NCBI GenBank assembly: GCA_028551475.1
Contig: CM052361.1
Location: 20,845,491 to 20,909,490, forward strand
DNA length: 64,000 nt
DNA from: Casuarina equisetifolia
Taxonomy: Eukaryota; Streptophyta; Magnoliopsida; Fagales; Casuarinaceae
Direction of reading: 5' to 3'
Of the stretch, positions 58,206 through 64,000 are shown piece after piece. Position 1 is the first letter of the stretch; each line of letters opens with the position of its first letter. A model generated the notes under the pieces. It had not been told where the DNA came from and did no database searches. It was given only the letters and a program-made list of their open reading frames with translations. A program made the position numbers and the translations under genes.

Positions 58206-59376
58206 TATTTTCATCAAGACCTAATTTAAATTATTTAATAGCATAACTTATAACTTTGTTTTGCTATAGAAAACCAAAAAAAAAAAAAAACTACAACTAT
58301 AGTCTAAATGTTAGATAGACATGTACATAGATGAACTTGAAACTTATATAGTCATGAGTCACATAGCAAGTACCTACGTATGGACTAAATTTCAAAAATT
58401 AATTTCAATGAAAAATAATTAGAGCTAAGGTGATTATAAGACATATATTTTATTTAATCTAACAATCTAATTTTACCCTTTTGTGAATACATTCATCTTT
58501 GAGCTATTATAAAACTCTTCATAAAATCAATCTTTTGCGAGCGGGATATAGTCTTAATAGCACCTTAATATATTTCACTTGTAAGTGTGAAAATGAAATT
58601 GTTTCCTAGAAGAATCTAAGCTAATTCTCTTGAACAATTGGGAAAATTATATTATACGCTGTCTCAAATGAATTGACTTATTTAAACAATTAGATCACTA
58701 TGTGTGAGTCGTATTTTTTGTTTAAAATGACAAACACTCATAGATAGTGTAGCCGGTGCTCTTTAAGTTGCAATAGAACACTAAAGCCACTCAATCTTTT
58801 AAAATCCTAATTCGATAGCTGGAATTCTATAGTTAAAAACCACTCTTGAGCAAATTCTCATCACTGATGAAGAACACTCATAAGACCTGGTATGCTGCTC
58901 TGGACTTCTTTATTGCACCAGTAACTTTCATCTGTCTTAATAATGGCTCAACCTGAAGTACTGGATACTCCTGCCTTCTACATTAATGCACCTCGTTTAT
59001 CATGAGCACTTACCTAAAATACCATTCTTGACATTTCACCGAAAGAAAAAAAAAAAAAATCCCATGCGTTTTTTGTCAACTGATTTTGGGTAACGCCCAA
59101 GCATGACAGATGCGGTGTCCTTGTTCTTAAGTCTATTGTCTCTGATCGTGGCCTCAATCGGGTTGCATGTAACTCCTGGATTGGTGCTTGCATGTCAATC
59201 GCCACAAAGTGTTGCTGCTTTTGATTGTTCGGTGGCTGGTTCGATGCATGCAGTCTTTATTGATAATTTATGGCGGCTTCTGGCTGATGTAACTTACCCT
59301 GCGTATATAGTGGACGCTTATGAACAGATCTTCACATAATTTTTTCCGCAAGATAAAGGAACAAGGAAAGAGAGAG

Positions 59377-61001
59377 ATGGGTTTCCAAGCTTGGCTGTGC
59401 TTCTTCCTCTTCCTTACCTTCACCTTGATGTGCTTTGCTCGTGAAATCCCTTCAGGTTTGTTCCTTCAATCCTTTGCAGCATGAAACTAGGTGCGTTTTC
59501 TCGTATTCTTTGAATAAGCTGGCTGATTACTGTTGCATTCAATGGGCTAGCTCTCTGGTATAACTTTGAATTTGGTTAGCAGCCTCACAACGTTGATCTC
59601 TCAAAACTATTTTGTGTTTCTTGCAGAAACTGAGCAGAATGTGGTCGTCAACGACTACGCGCCCCCTGGGCATGATCCTAAGCACGAACCGCCTCATCAT
59701 CCTCCGATGAAACTAGAGTTCATTTCAAGTATGTTTAACAATGTTCTTATGTGTATTCTACGAATGTACGGCTTTCTAGGATACGAACTTAAGAAGGTTG
59801 ATAAGGTTGGGATTTCGTCCCACACCGAAAGTATAGTTTTATTTTTGGGCATTACATGAGTTGGTGCTTCTCTTCCCTCATGCTTTTAGGGAATACCTGA
59901 TTTCTCAAAACTATTTCGTATTTCTCGCAGAGAACGAGAATAATATGCCCGTCGAGGACTACACACCCACTAGTGGCCGCCCTACTCCGCCGCTTCATGA
60001 GCCCACTTCACTTTCAAGTATGTGTGACAATGTCCTAATATGTATATTCTATCCATCATACGACTTCTAAGAATACAAACTTAAGACTGATGACAATAAG
60101 TCCATGCCAAGAGGTGTTAGTTTGCCTCTACAATTAAGTTAAAAATTGTTTTTTATTTTCCACAAGAAGACGGCAGGTCTAATATTATTGTGATTCCATA
60201 TTTTTTGAATTTGGACGCAATTAATAAACACTATATCTCACATGATAAAGGGATGAAAAGTGTTGATTTTCCCCATACGTATTACTTTTATTAGGAAAGA
60301 AAAAAAAAATTATCTACTGCTTGTCCTTTGTAACATTTATACCTAGCCTTGTGCTTGTTCAAAATTTATTTCACATGATAAAGGAAATTGTGCATGAAAG
60401 CATTTGTCATCTTTCAAGGGATGAACATTATAGATGGGTATACTTAATTTTCAGGTATATGTTAACATATGGATTTGTGAAATTTTCTAAGTTAAAAGGG
60501 GTTTTACCAACTTTGTATCAAAGCTCATGCTTTTTTCTTAATATTCCTTTAAATTTGGTGAAATCTTTGAGGTCCACTATAAGGTATTATTTATGGTACA
60601 ATATTTGTCTATCACAGTGAAAGTGTGTGTTATGGTAAATGAATTTTTTCTCACATTGCTAAAACATAGATCTATAGAGTTGTTTAAATTAAAGGTGGTT
60701 CTATTAAATTTAAGTTGAATTTTGAGTTGAATATTGAACATCTTAATACTTATAAAATTGAAATAGAAATCATCTCTAATATTAGCCAAACAAGCATGGT
60801 TCTTCCAGCATCTTTACTTAGCAGCTGTAATTAACCATTAAGACTTCCTTTTGGAAAGCTTGACCAAATGATGTTGGATTAATAATCTTATGGGGGGATA
60901 AGATATCGTGATTAACCACAAAACTTTGGTGTTATTTTGCAGGGGAGATGAACAATTCTCTTCCTCCGGAAAAGGGTAGCAACATTAATCAGAAAGGATA
61001 A
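59377..61001 (+). CDS. PSY: PSY-like precursor C with two DY peptide modules
   Basis: Four exons (59377-59455, 59627-59728, 59931-60017, 60943-61001), GT-AG, all introns phase 1, give 108 residues. Exon 1 encodes a signal peptide (MGFQAWLCFFLFLTFTLMC), the same length as in gene A. Exon 2 encodes NDYAPPGHDPKHEPPHHPP (Tyr37). Exon 3 encodes VEDYTPTSGRPTPPLHEP (Tyr71). Exon 4 encodes LPPEKGSNINQKG. Both Tyr follow an acidic residue. Exons 2 and 3 are symmetric 1-1 exons with near-identical flanks (TTTCTCAAAACTATTT-GT-TTTCT-GCAG), so exon 3 arose by exon duplication and stays in frame, or either could be skipped. Core 1 is PSY-like; core 2 lacks the NPKH part and may bind differently. A TATATAG box is near 59304. 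Confidence 0.82.
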
Positions 61002-61999
61002 GCTATCCCGTGATGCTTTCTTTGGTCAATCAAAGTGAACTTGAACTTAAATAATATGCACATGTCGCTCTGAACTTTAGGAAAGCTTGTGTTATGATCG
61101 TATAATATCATGTTCACTTTGGTTCTCTTATCTTTAAATAAACATAAAGGTGCAAATTCACATAATCTTCTTCCATCCAACTCAGCACCTTTTTTTTTTT
61201 TTTTTTTTTGAAAAAGGTTACTTAGTGCATCCCTTTGTCTCTTTATACCATTTACTTTCGATATTTCACACAGAAATCAGTTCCAAGGTAACAAAGACTG
61301 CAAATTGACGAACATTTGGACAAATAGAGAATTCCGCCCTGAATAGGAAAGTTCTGTTACTTAACATGGAGTTGAGAAATAAACATCAAGAACTCATCTG
61401 TTTGAATAGATACCTCTTCTAAAGTTGGCAGCGTTTGTCGGTACCATAACTTAAAATGCAGAACAGATAAAAAAAAAAAAAATTCAGATCACTCACAAAG
61501 ATAATCTAATTTGGTGAACAACAGGTAACGTGGTGATTTTGGATTAATAAGAGGATTAATTTGATTTCCAAGAGCCTAGGTTATAAAATGATAACATGCC
61601 TACGACATACACCCACAACACAACGTTTTACTAATACCCTTTCCACCTCTTCTTGTTCCCGCCCGTTTCCAAAAGCCTTATTTGGCTTTGTAACAGAACA
61701 GGACCGTGTTATCGCGAAACCTTCTCACTTTAGGGTAATTTGAGTGCAACCTTTGACTTCGACAGGAAGCTGTCCTCTTTTTTGGGAAAGTAAGGGATAG
61801 GACTCAGTTGACAAAAAATGGATGGCTAGGACGTACTAGGCAGAGGGCTATTTCAGGCGTCGAAAAAGGCAGCACCCACGTTGGGAAATGTCTACTCCTA
61901 TCTTGCAATTCTTGTGTACCAATTCTTGCCCATCCCAAACCATGACGTTTTTGGTCAGGACCCATCAAAGGCCTCCACCCGAAAGAGACAGCTAAAGAG

Positions 62000-62087
62000 A
62001 TGGTAATTGGAGCTCGCTTGTGCTTGTTTCTCGTTACCGTCAAGATAATGGACTCTGCTTGAAGCACTATATCACTCTCAGATATGC
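62000..62087 (+). pseudogene. PSY-type pseudogene D
   Basis: Homologous to exon 1 of gene B, with the shared intron start and upstream region (61690-61999). The signal peptide runs MVIGARLCLFLVTVKIMDSA and then meets TGA at 62060. The donor site is CAGATATG instead of GGTACG. The TATA box is deleted. No second exon with a DY core was found downstream. It is dead. Confidence 0.85.
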
Positions 62088-62400
62088 GTGTTTGTCTTTC
62101 TTTCCATGTTAGTACTCGCAATCTCTGATCTTTAAGTGCAGCTGAAAAAATTTGAAGTCTACCTGCACAAAACATGCATGTAGGACTAACTGATCTTTGG
62201 GACAAGGATTACTGAACCCGTGTTGCAGTTTTTGCCAGGACCATCTCGCAACTCAGCTGGCCGTTTTAGATCCTTATGTCTTACCGCTAAGTTATCATAT
62301 CACTAGCGAATCCTATGGGTCGAAAGTATCAAGCGTCGTAAGATAGGAGTCTTTTGCATTTGAATCGATGGACATTGTGGTGTGCTATTATATTTTGTGC

Positions 62401-64000
62401 ACCGGGCTACTATATTCTTTATACTAGTGTGGCATTCACGTCATTTTTTTTTTTTTGTAATTCATTGTGGTATTTGTTTAAAGATAATTTGTTTCATATT
62501 CCAAGGCAAACTGACTAGTGTTTTTAGTGCTGATTTCAAATGGAGCAAGTGATGGAACATTCATATGGTTAAGTCTTTAGTTGACAATGTGTAGGATTAA
62601 AGTTGCTTGAAACCATATTTGTGCAAATTAAAAGACTTAGTATTCAAAGAGTCAGAAATTGGAATAATATCATACAAATGAAGCACGTATAAAACTAATT
62701 TTCTTTTAAGACTATATGGTAGCCAAGAGCGAACTCATACCTTATCAAAAGCATGTGCATGGAGAGCCTTTGATGGTTAGGGATTGGCATATATAGGCAT
62801 GAGGAAAATTCTCAAGGTTAGGCCTATGTTTATAAAAAGAATAAGATTGGTAATAAAATGTCCAATTCAATTGGTAGTTGGCATTGACTAGGATCAAAGA
62901 AGTCCTAAGTTCGAAAGACAAATTCATATCCTTTATCTATTGAAAAAAAAATAAATAATAAAAATTAATTTCTCTTTAGAATCATTATCAACTTCTAAAA
63001 TGATATATTGTCAATAGAATTGAAGACAAATCATTCTTATCTTAAAAATTTTGAAAATTGAAAAGTTTTTTAAAAAATTAATAATAAAATTAGTGTAGCA
63101 GAGAAAAAAACTTAATATCCTAAAATTATAGTAATTAGATAAATGTGTTTAAGTCTTAACTTAGTAAACTACAAAGGTTAAATGTAAATATTAGTTCTAG
63201 TTAACAAAACCAACATCTGAAAAAAAAATTATAATCTCTATATCTAGTTTGACTCATGGATTAGTTGAGTACTGAATTTCAATGTATCTTTGGGTTCCTT
63301 TATGCAGTCAAGGAAAGAACTTTCGTAAGCGGCCTCCACTATCGTTCCATACCAACGAAAGATTTGCTCCTTCGCCTTCTCCTCGTATGCCTGCGCTCTC
63401 ATGTCCGCGCCAGAGTCGCCATTAATTACTGCCCGTTGTTTTCTATCTGTGGCAGTGCGTAACTAGGAGGCCAAATATATCTTGGCTTAAAATCCTACTT
63501 GGGAGCAAATCTACAGACCCAATTCAGTGCTTAGGAAAACCTTGCCTTTTTAGGAGATTACATGTATTTCCTGCAATCTACAAACCCTTGCATATGGAAA
63601 CTCGAATGCAAGATTGACATCTCTTCATTTGCAGTTGGGGTGCAGAAGGGTCATTTGGATAGATCGCACTTGGGTTTTGCAACGAGGCAAAGATTATTCT
63701 TTGATGTGAGACATGAAATTGGGGACAAAGATCCAGAAAGGAACTGGTTCGAACTTAACGATGAGAAGAATCGATGTGAAGTTAACGGCATAGCAAAGGT
63801 GTTATAGCCTTATTCAATGGCAAGGGATAAATTCTGAAGCTGATCCTGCTTAAAGTGATGACAATGGGTTCTTGGTTGAATATTCTTGAATCCTGGGGGC
63901 AAAAGATCGTGATTTACTTAAACAAATATGTTTCCACTTCGAGGGGAACTTAATTAAGGGAGGACAAAGATCCCATTGCTCCCAAAAAGGGAAGCTTTTT
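62401..64000. other. Right end of window; no gene supported
   Basis: AT-rich up to 63250. Near 62862-62960 a tRNA-like pair of words (TTGGTAGTTGGC, then AAGTTCGAAAGAC) precedes an A-run and may be a worn SINE. At 63462-63290 the minus strand is GC-rich and open (GADMRAQAYEEKAKEQIFRW) after a TCCTAG acceptor-like site, but I know no such family. The plus ORF at 63562-63807 has no recognised motif. Confidence 0.4.

Larger units (their letters stand above)
56301..59069. other. Spacer between peptide duplication units
   Basis: Holds a direct repeat pair (56460-57180 and 57370-58040) and a SINE-like piece near 58085. Minus ORFs at 56922-56634 and 57884-57543 are the matching parts of the repeat pair. 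They share a TDLHSHHIL-like end but no known domain. The remaining 58200-59060 is AT-rich with no gene. Confidence 0.5.
59070..62400. repeat. Tandem segmental duplication of the peptide locus, unit 2
   Basis: Contains gene C (homologous to A) and pseudogene D (homologous to B), in the same order and orientation as unit 1. Unit 1 has about 600 bases (near 52370-52980) not found here. Unit 2 has an extra duplicated exon in C. Confidence 0.85.

Overview
The window is nuclear DNA from a flowering plant, almost certainly a eudicot. Genes have many short GT-AG introns in AT-rich, repeat-strewn DNA. Families present include a plant asparagine synthetase, a TRICHOME BIREFRINGENCE-LIKE (TBL) acetyltransferase, an IDM1-type Agenet/PHD/GNAT protein, a 2OG dioxygenase, PHF5A and PSY-type sulfated-peptide precursors. 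Ty1/copia debris and a short non-autonomous LTR element are also present. I cannot name the species.

Left part (1-28 kb): a decayed copia gag-integrase lies at 362-2979. A duplicated block follows in two direct copies about 20 kb apart. Copy A (4843-8200) has a 3' stub of asparagine synthetase, a dead tRNA-His and an intact five-exon TBL gene. Copy B (24628-27250) ends the intact 13-exon asparagine synthetase gene and carries an intact tRNA-His(GTG) and a ruined TBL. The copies have lost opposite genes. Between them, 10.4-15.2 kb holds a small unrecognised membrane-protein-like gene whose last intron contains a 323-bp tandem duplication. The second unit of that duplication is split by a 2.2-kb LTR element.

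Middle part (28-51 kb): AT-rich repeats and a plus-strand copia RT/RNase H remnant (32.4-33.25 kb) come first. Then follow the nine-exon IDM1-like gene (minus, 34816-40867), a three-exon gibberellin-oxidase-like dioxygenase (minus, 44986-46643) and PHF5A (plus, CDS 50097-50429) behind a probable 2-kb 5'UTR intron.

Right part (52-62.5 kb): a tandem array of small secreted-peptide genes. Two different precursors, here called A (53073-53873) and B (55455-56188), were duplicated together as C (59377-61001) and D (about 62000-62087). All intact members have a signal peptide followed by an acidic-DY core of the PSY type (plant peptide containing sulfated tyrosine, not phytoene synthase). C carries two different DY cores on two duplicated symmetric phase-1 exons. 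D is dead, with a stop in the signal peptide and a 37-bp deletion that removes the TATA box. This array is the most novel-looking system in the window.

Most remaining sequence is intergenic, with tandem repeats, homopolymers and possible SINE-like pieces. All gene models were built by eye from reading frame, splice sites and phase, without transcript or database support.
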